Below are positions 9,998 through 18,569 of a DNA stretch of 64,000 bases, in pieces; the stretch's first letter is position 1, and each line of letters begins with the position of its first letter. A program made the position numbers and the translations under genes. The notes below the pieces were generated by a model that did no database searches, was not told the origin of the DNA, and was given only the letters and a program-made list of their open reading frames with translations. Source of the DNA: Candidatus Rokuibacteriota bacterium (lineage in GTDB: Bacteria > Methylomirabilota > Methylomirabilia > Rokubacteriales > CSP1-6); the NCBI GenBank assembly GCA_003220535.1, contig QHSU01000081.1, forward strand, positions 24,987-88,986, in the 5' to 3' direction.

Positions 9998-10411
9998 ATG
10001 AAACGGTCGATCTGTGCACTCGCTGTGACGCTTGCTCTCGGCATCGCGGTCGGCGCGGGCATGACGGGCTTCGTGAACGCGATGCAGCATGTCAAAGTCA
10101 AGGAGCTCTACAAAGCTGACCTCGTCACGAGTGATGGGAAGGAAGCGAGCATGTTCCTCGCTGAGCTCGCGCCCGGGGCGAACATGGGCAAGCACTACCA
10201 CCCGGGCGACGCCTTCGCCTACATCCTTGAGGGGACGATGCTGCTCGAGATCGCCGGAAAGGAATCGGTCACCCTGAAGCCCGGACAGAGCGGCAGCCTC
10301 CCGCCGCGGACCGTGCACGACGACAAGAACGCGAGCCAAACCGCTCCGCTGAGGTTCCTGGTGTTCCACGTCGCGAAGAAGGGTGACCCGCTCGCGGTTC
10401 CGGCGCAGTGA
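9998..10411 (+). CDS. Secreted small cupin-domain protein
   Basis: The 137-aa protein has an N-terminal signal peptide or anchor (MKRSICALAVTLALGIAVGAGM, residues 1-22), followed by one cupin barrel. The metal site HYHPGD supplies H66 and H68, with D71 where many cupins have Glu, and H108 completes it. AYILEGTMLLEI is the following strand pair. The start is fixed by AGAGGAGG; an upstream in-frame ATG at 9899 lacks one. Periplasmic function is unknown; these small cupins are often sensors or isomerases. It stands alone after the F420 cluster. Confidence 0.85.
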   Translation: MKRSICALAVTLALGIAVGAGMTGFVNAMQHVKVKELYKADLVTSDGKEASMFLAELAPGANMGKHYHPGDAFAYILEGTMLLEIAGKESVTLKPGQSGSLPPRTVHDDKNASQTAPLRFLVFHVAKKGDPLAVPAQ

Positions 10412-10424
10412 GCGAACGTGGAAC

Positions 10425-10443
10425 AGCCGCTGTACACGCGGCT
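10425..10443. terminator. Small hairpin between convergent cupin and CopD-like genes
   Basis: AGCCGC (10425-10430) can pair with GCGGCT (10438-10443) across a 7-nt loop. The hairpin lies 13 bp after the cupin stop, in the gap before the convergent CopD-like gene ends at 10577. There is no T-run, so the terminator role is tentative. The rest of this 165-bp gap shows no gene. Confidence 0.3.
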
Positions 10444-10576
10444 CAGCGGCTAGAATGACTGACGTCACCTGACAGTATCCGAGCGCCGCGTGCGTTATAC
10501 GCTACCGACGTGAACACTCGAGGCTTGTCCCGGCGCCGGACTCGCCTTGCCGGACCTCGCCCCGCTCGCGCGGTGA

Positions 10577-11032
10577 TCAGGCCCGGGAGACGACCAGCCC
10601 CAGGTAGACGATCACGACCGCGAGCAGCAGCACGACGCGGTCCATCCACGCGATCGCCGACAGCGCCCCGTGGGGATCGTCCCCGGCGGCCAGCGCGCGC
10701 GCCAGGCGCGGCACCTGCGCGAAGTCGCGCTGGCCAGCCACCGCGACGGCGGCGAGGACGAGCATGAACTTGAGGGCCAGGGCGAGCGCAACGCCGCTCT
10801 CCAGCACCCGCTCGAGCGGCCCGAGCCGCGTCACGTTGTAGAACCCGGTCAAGACCGCGATCGCGATTGCGGTCCACGTCACCGCTCGCCCGCGGCGCAG
10901 CACCTCGGCGAAGGGGCCGGCCCCGCCCCGCCGCGCCGCGGGCACGAGTGCCAGCGCCTGGTACAGGAGACCGCCCACCCAGGCCACGACGCCCAGCACA
11001 TGCAACCACACCACGACGAGCGACAGCGTCAC
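10577..11032 (-). CDS. CopD-like four-helix membrane protein
   Basis: The 151-aa integral membrane protein has about four transmembrane segments: VVVWLHVLGVVAWVGGLLYQ, the region around TWTAIAIAVLTGFYNV, a LALKFMLVLAAVAVAG helix and a C-terminal VLLLAVVIVYLGLVV helix. The conserved WLHVLG...WVGG pattern with a helical His resembles the copper-resistance CopD family and related heme-containing membrane proteins. The start is the GTG at 11032, overlapping the HAD gene by 4 bp. The metal or heme role is inferred only from the family pattern. Confidence 0.7.
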   Translation of the reverse strand: MTLSLVVVWLHVLGVVAWVGGLLYQALALVPAARRGGAGPFAEVLRRGRAVTWTAIAIAVLTGFYNVTRLGPLERVLESGVALALALKFMLVLAAVAVAGQRDFAQVPRLARALAAGDDPHGALSAIAWMDRVVLLLAVVIVYLGLVVSRA

Positions 11033-11721
11033 GGTGCCTGGTCGGTCAGGAGCGCCACGACGCGGTCGACGTCGGCGAGATTCCCGAAGAGCAGGTCGGG
11101 CCCGCACGTCGCCAGCTCGTCGGACGGGTGCTGGCCGGTGGCGACGGCCACCGCGACCGCGCCGCAGCCGCGGGCGCACTCGACGTCGAGCGGCGTGTCC
11201 CCGATGATCGTGATCCGGTCGAACGTGAAGTCGTGGCCGAGGGCACGGGCACGCTCGCACGCGATCCCCGGCAACCGGCGGCGGTCGGCGTCGTCTCCGC
11301 CGTAGGCGGCGACCCGGAAGAGCGGCCAGAGGCCCGTCGGCGCGAGCTTGATCCGGGCGCCGGCTTCGATGTTCCCGGTGAGGAGCCCGACGAGCGCGTC
11401 CGGCCGCCCGGCGAGGCGCCGCACGACGTCGGCGACCCCGGGCATGAGCTGGACGCGCGAGCCGTCGCCGATGAGACGGGCGAGCTCACGCACGTAGGCC
11501 CGAAAACAGTCGTCGACGCGCGACCGGATCGCCTCGGCGTCGACGCCCGCCTCGGTCATGAGGTCGTGGACGATGCGCAGATCGGTCCGGCCGCGGAAGT
11601 CGTAGCGGTCGATGGTCCCGGCTGTGCCGTAGGTCTCTTCGAGCGCCCGGGCGAACGCGGCGCGGCCGGCGCCGCGCACGGTCACCAGCGTGCCATCGAT
11701 GTCGAAGAGGAAGAGGCGCAC
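11029..11721 (-). CDS. HAD-superfamily phosphatase, phosphoglycolate-phosphatase-like
   Basis: The 230-aa HAD hydrolase has the nucleophile motif FDIDGTLV (D7, D9), GLLTGNIE as motif II, and GDTPLDVECARGCG as motif IV. A helical cap of the Gph type lies between motif I and motif II. It would dephosphorylate a small metabolite in the cytosol; the substrate is unknown. It lies between the CopD-like gene, which it overlaps, and the IscS-like gene, whose stop is 1 bp upstream of this start. All are probably one transcript. Confidence 0.85.
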   Translation of the reverse strand: MRLFLFDIDGTLVTVRGAGRAAFARALEETYGTAGTIDRYDFRGRTDLRIVHDLMTEAGVDAEAIRSRVDDCFRAYVRELARLIGDGSRVQLMPGVADVVRRLAGRPDALVGLLTGNIEAGARIKLAPTGLWPLFRVAAYGGDDADRRRLPGIACERARALGHDFTFDRITIIGDTPLDVECARGCGAVAVAVATGQHPSDELATCGPDLLFGNLADVDRVVALLTDQAP

Positions 11722-11722
11722 C

Positions 11723-12934
11723 CTATTGGGGTGCTAAGCGACGGAGCCGGGCGACCACCGCCGGGACCACGTCGAGCACGACGTCGATCTCGCCCGCGGT
11801 GGTCCACCGGCCGAGCGTGAAGCAGAGCGAGCCCTCCGCGGCATCCCGGTCGCAACCGATCGCGCGGAGCACGTGCGACGGCTCGCCGGTCATCGCCGTG
11901 CAGGTGGCGCCCGACGAGGCGGCGATGCCGCGCAAGTCGAGCTCCATCAGGACACTCTCCGCCTTCACGCCCGGCACGGCGATGGACACGTGGTGCGGCA
12001 GCCGCGCCGCTCCACGGGCGCCCGTCAGCTGCGCCTCCGGGATCCGCGCGAGCAGCCCCGACAGCAGTCGATCGCGCAATTCGCCGAGCCGCGCCACCTC
12101 GCCGGCGACCTCGATGCGCGCGAGATCGGCCGCGACGCCCATGCCGGCGATCGCCGGCAGATTCTCGGTGCCGGCCCGATAGCCGCCCTCCTGTCCGCCG
12201 CCGACGGTGATCGGGGCGAGCTTGACGGCGGGCCGCACCCAGAGGGCGCCGGCCCCCGGCGGCCCGTACAGGTCGTTGGACGAGAGCGTCAGCAGGTCGA
12301 TGTGGCAGTCGTCGACGAGGAACGGCACGCGCCCGGCGGCGCCGACCGCGTCGACGTGGAACGGCACGCCGCGCCCACGGGTGCGCCGACCGATCTCCCG
12401 GATCGGCTGGACGGTGCCGATCTCGCTGTTGGCCGCCATGATCGAGACGAGCACCGTGTCGTCGCGGATCGCCCGCGCCACCGCGTCCGGGTCGACGCGC
12501 CCGTCGCCGTCGACACCCACGTAGGTGACGGTCCATCCCCGCTTCTCGAGGTCGCGGCACGAGTCGATCAACGAAATGTGCTCGATCGCGGAGGTGACGA
12601 CGTGCCGGCCGGCGGCGCGTTGGGCCAGGCCCTTGACGGCGAGGTTGTTCGCCTCGGTGGCGCTGGCGGTGAAGATCACCCCCGCCGGCGTCCCCGCGAA
12701 CAGCCGCGCCACCTTGGCTCGAGCCCCGTCCAGTGACGCGCGGGCTTCGAGCCCCAGCGAGTGCTGAGCGTTCGGGTTGCCGACCCCGCCTTCCAGAAAT
12801 GGCCGCATCACCGCCACGACGCGGGGGTCGACCGGCGAAAAGCCCGCGTAGTCGAGGTAGACGCGGGGGCTCGCCGCGGGGGGCCCGGCGGTCCTACCGA
12901 GCCTTTCGGACGAAGAAGCGGAAAACCGCGCCAT
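11723..12934 (-). CDS. IscS/NifS-like protein lacking the PLP-binding lysine
   Basis: The 403-aa fold-type I protein is clearly of the cysteine desulfurase family: SATEANNLAV (residues 91-100), EH at 118-119, GTENLPAI and the mobile cysteine loop SSGATCTA with C345. Where IscS has S-G-H-K-I-Y-G-P-K-G, this protein reads SSNDLYGPPG (218-227), so D221 replaces the PLP lysine. HVDAVGAAG has Gly in place of the PLP-contacting Gln. Normal desulfurase chemistry is therefore doubtful. The ATG at 12934 lies inside tusA and is preceded by GGAGATGGAAAGG. From memory, Archaeoglobus fulgidus IscS has a similar Lys-to-Asp change. Confidence 0.85.
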   Translation of the reverse strand: MARFSASSSERLGRTAGPPAASPRVYLDYAGFSPVDPRVVAVMRPFLEGGVGNPNAQHSLGLEARASLDGARAKVARLFAGTPAGVIFTASATEANNLAVKGLAQRAAGRHVVTSAIEHISLIDSCRDLEKRGWTVTYVGVDGDGRVDPDAVARAIRDDTVLVSIMAANSEIGTVQPIREIGRRTRGRGVPFHVDAVGAAGRVPFLVDDCHIDLLTLSSNDLYGPPGAGALWVRPAVKLAPITVGGGQEGGYRAGTENLPAIAGMGVAADLARIEVAGEVARLGELRDRLLSGLLARIPEAQLTGARGAARLPHHVSIAVPGVKAESVLMELDLRGIAASSGATCTAMTGEPSHVLRAIGCDRDAAEGSLCFTLGRWTTAGEIDVVLDVVPAVVARLRRLAPQ

Positions 12935-13130
12935 TCCTTTCCATCTCCAGGAGCTCGTTACCGGTGCGAGCGGACCAGCTCTTCATGTCCGCTTCGGAGC
13001 CGGGATCGTCCGACGCGACTTCGAGGATCTGACCCGCCACCATGTGACGGAGAGCCTCACGTGTTTTGACAATCGGCATGGGGCAAAAGAGCCCCAGGCA
13101 ATCGATTTTTTTGTCTGCCGCGACGGGCAT
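12894..13130 (-). CDS. TusA-family sulfurtransferase
   Basis: This is a 78-aa TusA/SirA-type sulfur carrier. The catalytic motif is CLGLFCPMPIVKTREAL, with C11 and C16; the Cys of C-P-x-P is the persulfide carrier. It is followed by ILEVASDDPGSEADMKSW and ends in RFFVRKAR. TusA proteins pass persulfide sulfur from a desulfurase to tRNA, molybdopterin or sulfur-oxidation pathways. Its 3' end overlaps the IscS-like gene by 41 bp, implying coupled production of donor and acceptor. Confidence 0.92.
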   Translation of the reverse strand: MPVAADKKIDCLGLFCPMPIVKTREALRHMVAGQILEVASDDPGSEADMKSWSARTGNELLEMERNGAVFRFFVRKAR

Positions 13131-13157
13131 ATCGGCTATTTCCTTGAAATTCTGACA

Positions 13158-13186
13158 TTGACCGGGTATGGCGGCAATAGAATAAT
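13158..13186 (+). promoter_or_regulatory. Candidate promoter of the GGDEF gene, possibly leaderless
   Basis: TTGACC (13158-13163), a 17-bp spacer and AATAAT (13181-13186) make a good sigma-70-type promoter. The GGDEF ATG starts at 13193, only 6 bp after the -10. Transcription would begin at or next to the start codon, giving a leaderless mRNA, and no Shine-Dalgarno is present. The stretch is AT-rich compared with its surroundings. It lies in the 62-bp divergent gap with tusA. Confidence 0.5.
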
Positions 13187-13192
13187 CTTGTC

Positions 13193-14149
13193 ATGTCCAT
13201 CGCATCGCCGGGCGATATCGCGTCCGCTGGACGGCTCCTAAAGCGTAAGGTCCTGTTGGCGCTCACTCTTTCGTCTTTGATCCCGCTCCTGGTGCTCGCC
13301 TACGTGGTGTACCGGTACGTCAGGCCCGAGCTGAACCCGGCGGAGATCGCCAAGTTCTACGGGCTCGAGGCCGTCCTCCTGTTCACGGTCATCGCGATGA
13401 TCGGAGGCGCCTACATCATCTGGGACCTCGGCCGCGCCTTCGCGCGGATCGCCGAGCTCCTCTCGAAGGAGCCGAAGCTGGCCGAGCTCGGGGGCCGCAG
13501 CGACGAGGTCGGCACCTTGATGAGGTCCTTCTCGAATATGCTCGGTACCGTCGAGCAGCAGGCGATCGACATCAACACCTTCGCCATGCGGCTCGACGCC
13601 GCGTACCGGGAGCTCGAGGCCACCAACGCGAAGCTCAAGGAAACCTCGTTCAAGGACGAGGTGACCGGACTCTACAATCGACGCTTCTTCTCGCTCCGCC
13701 TCGAGGAGGAGATCTCGCGCTTCAGGCGGTTCAATCACCCGGTCTCCGTCGTGGTACTCGACCTGGACGGCTTCAAGAGCATCAACGACGAGTTCGGCCA
13801 CGCCGTGGGCGACGAGACGCTGCGCGACATTGGGCAGATCCTCATGAAGCATTCGCGCGGCATCAACGTGGTCTCGCGCTACGGCGGTGACGAGTACGCC
13901 GTCCTGCTGGTCGAGACGTCCAAGAGCGGCGCTCGGCTCTACGCGGACCGGATACGGCAGGTCGTCGCGACGTTCCCCTACTCGCACGGCAAGCGGGTGA
14001 CCGCGAGCTTCGGCGTCGCCAGTCTCCCGGACGACGAAGCCTCGACGTCGGAGGAGCTGTTTCGCGCCGCCGACGGGGCGCTCTACGCCGCGAAGCGGGC
14101 GGGCAAGAACCAGGTCGTGGCGGCAGGACCGGGTCAGAAGGTAGATTGA
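13193..14149 (+). CDS. Membrane-bound GGDEF diguanylate cyclase
   Basis: This 318-aa protein likely makes c-di-GMP from GTP. Two membrane helices (about residues 20-40 and 58-78) flank a short periplasmic loop, then a HAMP-like/coiled linker leads to the GGDEF domain (from DEVTGLYNRRFF at 155). The active site is GGDEY (231-235), a normal variant. The product-inhibition I-site RxxD is RGIN (222-225), so feedback inhibition is probably lost. It is followed 1 bp later by a receiver-HD-GYP gene that would degrade the same messenger. Confidence 0.92.
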   Translation: MSIASPGDIASAGRLLKRKVLLALTLSSLIPLLVLAYVVYRYVRPELNPAEIAKFYGLEAVLLFTVIAMIGGAYIIWDLGRAFARIAELLSKEPKLAELGGRSDEVGTLMRSFSNMLGTVEQQAIDINTFAMRLDAAYRELEATNAKLKETSFKDEVTGLYNRRFFSLRLEEEISRFRRFNHPVSVVVLDLDGFKSINDEFGHAVGDETLRDIGQILMKHSRGINVVSRYGGDEYAVLLVETSKSGARLYADRIRQVVATFPYSHGKRVTASFGVASLPDDEASTSEELFRAADGALYAAKRAGKNQVVAAGPGQKVD

Positions 14150-14150
14150 C

Positions 14151-15218
14151 ATGGGGCAGCAGCGTGAAGTCCTGATCGTCGACGACGATCGTCAGGTTCG
14201 CGAGGTCCTGCACCAGATCTTCCTCGGCGCCGGCTACAAGTGCCTGCTCGCCAACGACGGGCAGGAGGGCGTCGAGGTCTTCCGAGCCTCGCTGCGCGCC
14301 TCGCGGCCGCCGCTGACCGTCACCGACCTCAAGATGCCGGTGATGGGCGGCATCGAGCTCCTCCAGCTGGTGCGCGAGGCGGACCCGGACGCGGCGGTCA
14401 TCATCCTCACCGGCGCGGCCGACGTGAAGACGGCGATCGCGAGTCTGAAGCACGGGGCCTACGACTTCATCATGAAGCCGGTGAACGTGGACGAGCTCCT
14501 GATCGCCGCCGACCGCGCCCTCGAGCGGCGCCAGCTGCTGATCGAGCGCCGCCACTATCAGGAGCTCCTCGAGCGCCGGGTCGACGAGGCGACGCGCGGT
14601 CTGGCGCAGCTCAACCGGGAGCTGCAGGACGCCTACCAGACGACCCTGGAGGCCCTCGGGTCGGCCCTCGACACCCGCGACGTCGGCACCGAATCCCACT
14701 CGCGCCGCGTCCACGGCTACGCGATGGCGACAGCGCGTGAGTACGGGGTGCCGCAGGAGGACCTGGCCGCCCTCGCCCACGGCGTGCTGCTCCACGACAT
14801 CGGCAAGATCGGTATCCCCGACGCGATCTTGTTGAAGCCCGGCCCCCTCACGCCGGACGAGTGGCAGATCATGCGGCGCCATCCGGAGATCGGCAAGCAG
14901 CTGATCGAGAAGATTCCCTTCCTGCAGGGCGCCGTGCCGATCGTCTACTCCCACCACGAGAAGTGGGACGGCACCGGCTATCCGCGCGGCCTCAGGGGCG
15001 AAGACATCCCGCTCGGCGCGCGGATCTTCATGGTGGTGGACGCCTTCGACGCGATCACCTTCGACCGCCCGTACTCGAAGGCCCAGCCCTTCGACGTCGC
15101 CAAGGCCGAGATCAAGCGCTGCGCCGGCAAGCACTTCGACCCCGACGTCGTCACGGCCTTCTTCAACGTGCCCGAGGCGCTGCTCGCGGAAATCCGCCGC
15201 AAGAGCGTCGAGCCGTAA
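14151..15218 (+). CDS. Response regulator with HD-GYP c-di-GMP phosphodiesterase output
   Basis: The 355-aa protein has a receiver domain (acidic D11/D12, phospho-acceptor D59 in TDLKMP, K109 in IMKP), a coiled-coil linker around 125-165 and an HD-GYP domain. The HD motif is HDIGKIGIPD (H215, D216) and the GYP motif lies in HHEKWDGTGYP (268-278); the metal residues appear intact. It probably hydrolyses c-di-GMP under phosphorylation control. The cognate kinase is not in the window. It is coupled to the upstream cyclase. Confidence 0.93.
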   Translation: MGQQREVLIVDDDRQVREVLHQIFLGAGYKCLLANDGQEGVEVFRASLRASRPPLTVTDLKMPVMGGIELLQLVREADPDAAVIILTGAADVKTAIASLKHGAYDFIMKPVNVDELLIAADRALERRQLLIERRHYQELLERRVDEATRGLAQLNRELQDAYQTTLEALGSALDTRDVGTESHSRRVHGYAMATAREYGVPQEDLAALAHGVLLHDIGKIGIPDAILLKPGPLTPDEWQIMRRHPEIGKQLIEKIPFLQGAVPIVYSHHEKWDGTGYPRGLRGEDIPLGARIFMVVDAFDAITFDRPYSKAQPFDVAKAEIKRCAGKHFDPDVVTAFFNVPEALLAEIRRKSVEP

Positions 15219-15230
15219 GCCCTCGGGGCT
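15218..15230. terminator. Small hairpin at convergent gene ends
   Basis: AGCCC-TCG-GGGCT forms a perfect 5-bp stem exactly in the 10-bp gap where the HD-GYP gene and the opposing proline-rich gene end. It could act in both directions. The stem is short and no T-run follows, so the call is weak. Confidence 0.25.
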
Positions 15231-17277
15231 AGGCCCGATCCTCCATCCCGAGCTCCTCGCAGAGACGCCGGATCCGCGCGCACGCCGCCGACAACTCGTC
15301 CTCGGTCAGCCCCAGGTCGAGGCAGTCCTGCAGGAGCGTGCGGAGCTGCTCGGCGCTCGGCATCGCTTCGTCCCGGTGGCCGGCGTCGATGAGGCGTCGG
15401 ATCGACAGAGCGCGCACGGACGCGATGCCCTCGAGCGCGCGGGCGATCGCCGCACGGGTCTCGGCCTGGCGATCGGCGCCGATCGAGTCGAAGCGGAGCG
15501 CGTGGAGTAGCGGATCGAGCGCCTCCTCGTAGTCGCCAACCTCGAGCCGTCGGCTCCCGAGCTCCGCGTAACCCCACCAGAGGCGCTGGTCCACCTCGTC
15601 GCGACGCGTCGGCGGCAGCGCCTCGGCGGGGATCGTCTCCAGGAGCTCCTCGGCGCGCTGGAGCGCCGCGAGCGCCTCGGACTCACGCGCTTCCTGCATG
15701 CAGAGGATTGCCTGAGCCGTGATCTGTCCGATCTCGCCGCCGAACGTGCCCGAGAGCAGCCCCCGGAATCCCGCGGCGCGCACCGGGGGCAGTGCGGGCT
15801 CGTCCAGCGCCTCGCGCAGGAGCTGCCGCGCCGCGCGGAACTCCTGGCGCTGGTGCAATGCCGTGGCGGCCGCTTCGTACGCCTGCCAGAGCGCCTCGTG
15901 GGCCGCTTCGCGCGCGTCGGTGAGCGCCGGGTCGGCCGGCACCGCGGCCAGTCCGCGATCGGTCCACGTGATCGCCGTGCGGATCGCCGCGAGCCGGTCT
16001 CCGGTATCGTGGTTGCCGGCCCGCGCCAGGCGCCCCTGCGCAGCCTCCAGCGTGAGCGTCGCCAGGTGACGTCGGTAGGTCGCCCGCTCGGCCTCGGACG
16101 CGGCGGCGATCGACGACTCGAGGGCTGCGTGGGCGCCCTCGTCGTCGCCGAGCGCCTGCTTCGCCAGCCCGACGACCGACCAGAGCGCCGCGACGTCGTG
16201 AGAGAGGTTCGAGGTCGACTCGTCTCCCAGCTTCGACAGGGTCTCTTCTCCGACCGCGACGACTTCGCCGAACCGCTTCTCCTGATACAGAGCAAAGCAG
16301 GTCTCGACGAGCGGGGAATCCCGCCTGGACTTCGTCTCCAGCGGACCGCCCGGAGCTCGGAGGGCCGGCTCTGGAGCAGGCCCGGCGCTCGGGGATGGGG
16401 CACCATCGGGCGTCGCTGCCTCCCGATCCCGATCCTGAGTCTTCGAAGGCCGCAGCACCGCGTGAGGCCGCGCGTGCGGCGATGTCTTGCTCCGGCGACG
16501 ACGTCGGGGCGGCGGCGCGGGCGCTTCGGGTGGCGGCGTCGTGACGGGCTCGGCTGGGCTCGCAAGCGTGTCGGGTTCGGTCGGGTTTGGGAGGGCGACG
16601 GCCTCGGTCGGCGTGGGTACGGCGGCTTCGGTCGGCGCGGGTGAGACCGCTTCGAGTGGTGGCGGGAGCACAGCTTCGAGCGGAGGTGAGACGTCTTCGA
16701 CTGATCGCGGAGCCGCGACCTCCTCGGTCGCGTGTGGTGGCTCAGGAGCATCGGGTGGCCTCGGGGGCGGAGCCTCGAGCGGTTGTGGAGCGGCCGCGTG
16801 TTGGGGCGGCTGGGGAAGCTCGGCGTCTTCGGGCGGGGGCGGAGCCGCAGCGGTTTCGAGGGGACGCGGCGGCGCGGTCTCGGGTTCTCGTGGCGCAACG
16901 TAGTGGGGCGGTCGCGGAAACGCGGCCTCCCCGGTCGGGCGCTGCGGCGCGGCGATTTCGAGGGCGCGCGGGGCCCCGGTCTCGGGTTGTCGTGGCGCGA
17001 CGTAGCGGAGTGGTCGCGGAAACGCGGCCTCTCCGGTCAGCCGTGGGGATGACACCGGGGCGGCCGGGCGCGGAAGCGCGCTGACGTCGATCGGGCGCAG
17101 CGGCGCCGACTCGGTCGAAGAACGGCGAGCGGAATGACGCGGCCTGCTCGGCCAGACCAGCTCGAGCACGCCGAGCACGAGCAGCATGCACGCGCCGGCG
17201 ACCACGACGAGGATCAGCGCTTCTTCGGTCAACACACGCAATCCAGGGGGCCCAACGCCCTCGGCATCGACGACCAT
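15229..17277 (-). CDS. Membrane-anchored proline-rich protein with TPR-like C-terminal half
   Basis: I do not recognise a named family. One N-terminal transmembrane helix (EEALILVVVAGACMLLVLGVLEL, about 18-40) is followed by a roughly 260-residue proline/alanine/glutamate-rich region. This region includes two copies of a unit of about 34 residues sharing TGEAAFPRP..YVAPR.PET. After a basic patch (PPPRRRRRSK), residues from about 320 are alpha-helical and resemble tetratricopeptide repeats (for example CFALYQEKRFGEVVAVGEE). A cytosolic scaffold tethered to the membrane is plausible. The start could instead be the GTG at 17235; neither start has a clear ribosome site. Confidence 0.7.
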   Translation of the reverse strand: MVVDAEGVGPPGLRVLTEEALILVVVAGACMLLVLGVLELVWPSRPRHSARRSSTESAPLRPIDVSALPRPAAPVSSPRLTGEAAFPRPLRYVAPRQPETGAPRALEIAAPQRPTGEAAFPRPPHYVAPREPETAPPRPLETAAAPPPPEDAELPQPPQHAAAPQPLEAPPPRPPDAPEPPHATEEVAAPRSVEDVSPPLEAVLPPPLEAVSPAPTEAAVPTPTEAVALPNPTEPDTLASPAEPVTTPPPEAPAPPPRRRRRSKTSPHARPHAVLRPSKTQDRDREAATPDGAPSPSAGPAPEPALRAPGGPLETKSRRDSPLVETCFALYQEKRFGEVVAVGEETLSKLGDESTSNLSHDVAALWSVVGLAKQALGDDEGAHAALESSIAAASEAERATYRRHLATLTLEAAQGRLARAGNHDTGDRLAAIRTAITWTDRGLAAVPADPALTDAREAAHEALWQAYEAAATALHQRQEFRAARQLLREALDEPALPPVRAAGFRGLLSGTFGGEIGQITAQAILCMQEARESEALAALQRAEELLETIPAEALPPTRRDEVDQRLWWGYAELGSRRLEVGDYEEALDPLLHALRFDSIGADRQAETRAAIARALEGIASVRALSIRRLIDAGHRDEAMPSAEQLRTLLQDCLDLGLTEDELSAACARIRRLCEELGMEDRA

Positions 17278-17414
17278 TGAACCTGGGGAGCACCGGCGGC
17301 GCCAAGAGAATTGGACGCGCCGCCGACGACCCCGTCCGGAAACTCGACGCCGCCGAGGGCGAGGCTTCGGAGGGCCATGAATTTTAATGCTAGCATGCGA
17401 TGAGGAGGACGCTC

Positions 17415-18569
17415 ATGCGCCGGGTCGCCGTGATCGGAGTTGGCGTGACGAAATTCGGACTGCACGACCGGACGTCGGCCGAGCTGTTCGCCGAGGCCGC
17501 GCGAGAGGCGCTGGCCGACGCCGCCGTTCCGGCGAGCGCGGTCCAGGCTCTCTATTACGGCAACGTGGTCGGCGGTGAGACCGAGCACCAGCTCCACACG
17601 GGGCCCCAGGCCGCGTCCGTCCTCGGTATCCCGTCCGTGCCCACCACCCGGTTCGAGACCGCGTGCGCAAGTTCGCATGCGGCGTTCCGCCACGCGGTGA
17701 TGGAGATCGCGGCCGGCGTCTCCGACGTCGTCCTCGTCGGTGGCGCCGAGCGCGTGCTGAACGTCTCCACGGCCGAGTCGACCGAGTACTTCGCCTACGC
17801 GTCCGACGCGGTCTGGGAGCAGCCGCTCGGCCTCACCTTTCCGGGCGTCTTCGCGCTGATCGCGCGGGCCCACATGGAGAAGCACGGGACGACCGAGGCC
17901 CAGATGGCGGCGGTCGCGGTGAAGAATCATCGGCACGGCGTGCTGAACCCGAAGGCGCAGTTCCAGAAGCCGATCACGGTCGACCAGGTGCTCAAGTCCC
18001 CCTACGTTGCCGACCCGCTCAAGCTCCTGGACTGCTGCCCGTTCAGCGACGGCGGTGCCGCCGTGGTGGTCGCCTCTGAGGAGGTCGCCCGGCGGCATCG
18101 CCGGCCCGTGTGGGTGCTCGCCTCTGCCGCGGCCTCCGACTCGATGCTGCTCGGCGACAAGCGCGACCTTGCGCGGGTGCCCGCGACGGAACGCGCGGCG
18201 GCCGCGGCGTATCGACAAGCCGGCCTCGGCCCCGACGACGTGGACGTCGTCGAGCTGCACGACTGCTTCACGATCGCCGAGATCGTCGCCACCGAAGGGC
18301 TCGGCCTCTTCGAGCCGGGCGCCGGCGGCCGCGCCGCCGAGAAGGGGCTCACGAGCCTCGGGGGGAAGATCCCGGTCAATCCGTCGGGCGGTCTGAAGGC
18401 GAAGGGCCATCCCATCGGCGCGACGGGCGCCGCGCAGATCGCGGAGATCGTCACGCAGCTGCGCGGGGAGGCCGGCCCGCGCCAGGTCGACGGCGCACGG
18501 ACCGGCCTGACTCACACCCTCGGCGGCAACACCGCCACCGTGCTCGTGAGCCTCTTCGGCCGTGACTGA
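17415..18569 (+). CDS. Thiolase-family protein, SCP-x type acyl-CoA acetyltransferase
   Basis: The 384-aa thiolase-fold protein has the nucleophile region ETACASSHAA (C84), the ELHDCFTIAEI block typical of SCP-x-like thiolases, and GHPIGATGAAQ with the catalytic His. The usual second catalytic Cys near the C-terminus is not seen; that region reads THTLGGNTA. The family includes acyl-CoA thiolases and aldolase-like partners that need a DUF35 protein. The ATG at 17415 follows GAGGAGGA, and its 3' end overlaps the DUF35 gene by 8 bp. This suggests a heteromeric enzyme acting on steroid-like, branched or aromatic acyl-CoAs. Confidence 0.9.
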   Translation: MRRVAVIGVGVTKFGLHDRTSAELFAEAAREALADAAVPASAVQALYYGNVVGGETEHQLHTGPQAASVLGIPSVPTTRFETACASSHAAFRHAVMEIAAGVSDVVLVGGAERVLNVSTAESTEYFAYASDAVWEQPLGLTFPGVFALIARAHMEKHGTTEAQMAAVAVKNHRHGVLNPKAQFQKPITVDQVLKSPYVADPLKLLDCCPFSDGGAAVVVASEEVARRHRRPVWVLASAAASDSMLLGDKRDLARVPATERAAAAAYRQAGLGPDDVDVVELHDCFTIAEIVATEGLGLFEPGAGGRAAEKGLTSLGGKIPVNPSGGLKAKGHPIGATGAAQIAEIVTQLRGEAGPRQVDGARTGLTHTLGGNTATVLVSLFGRD

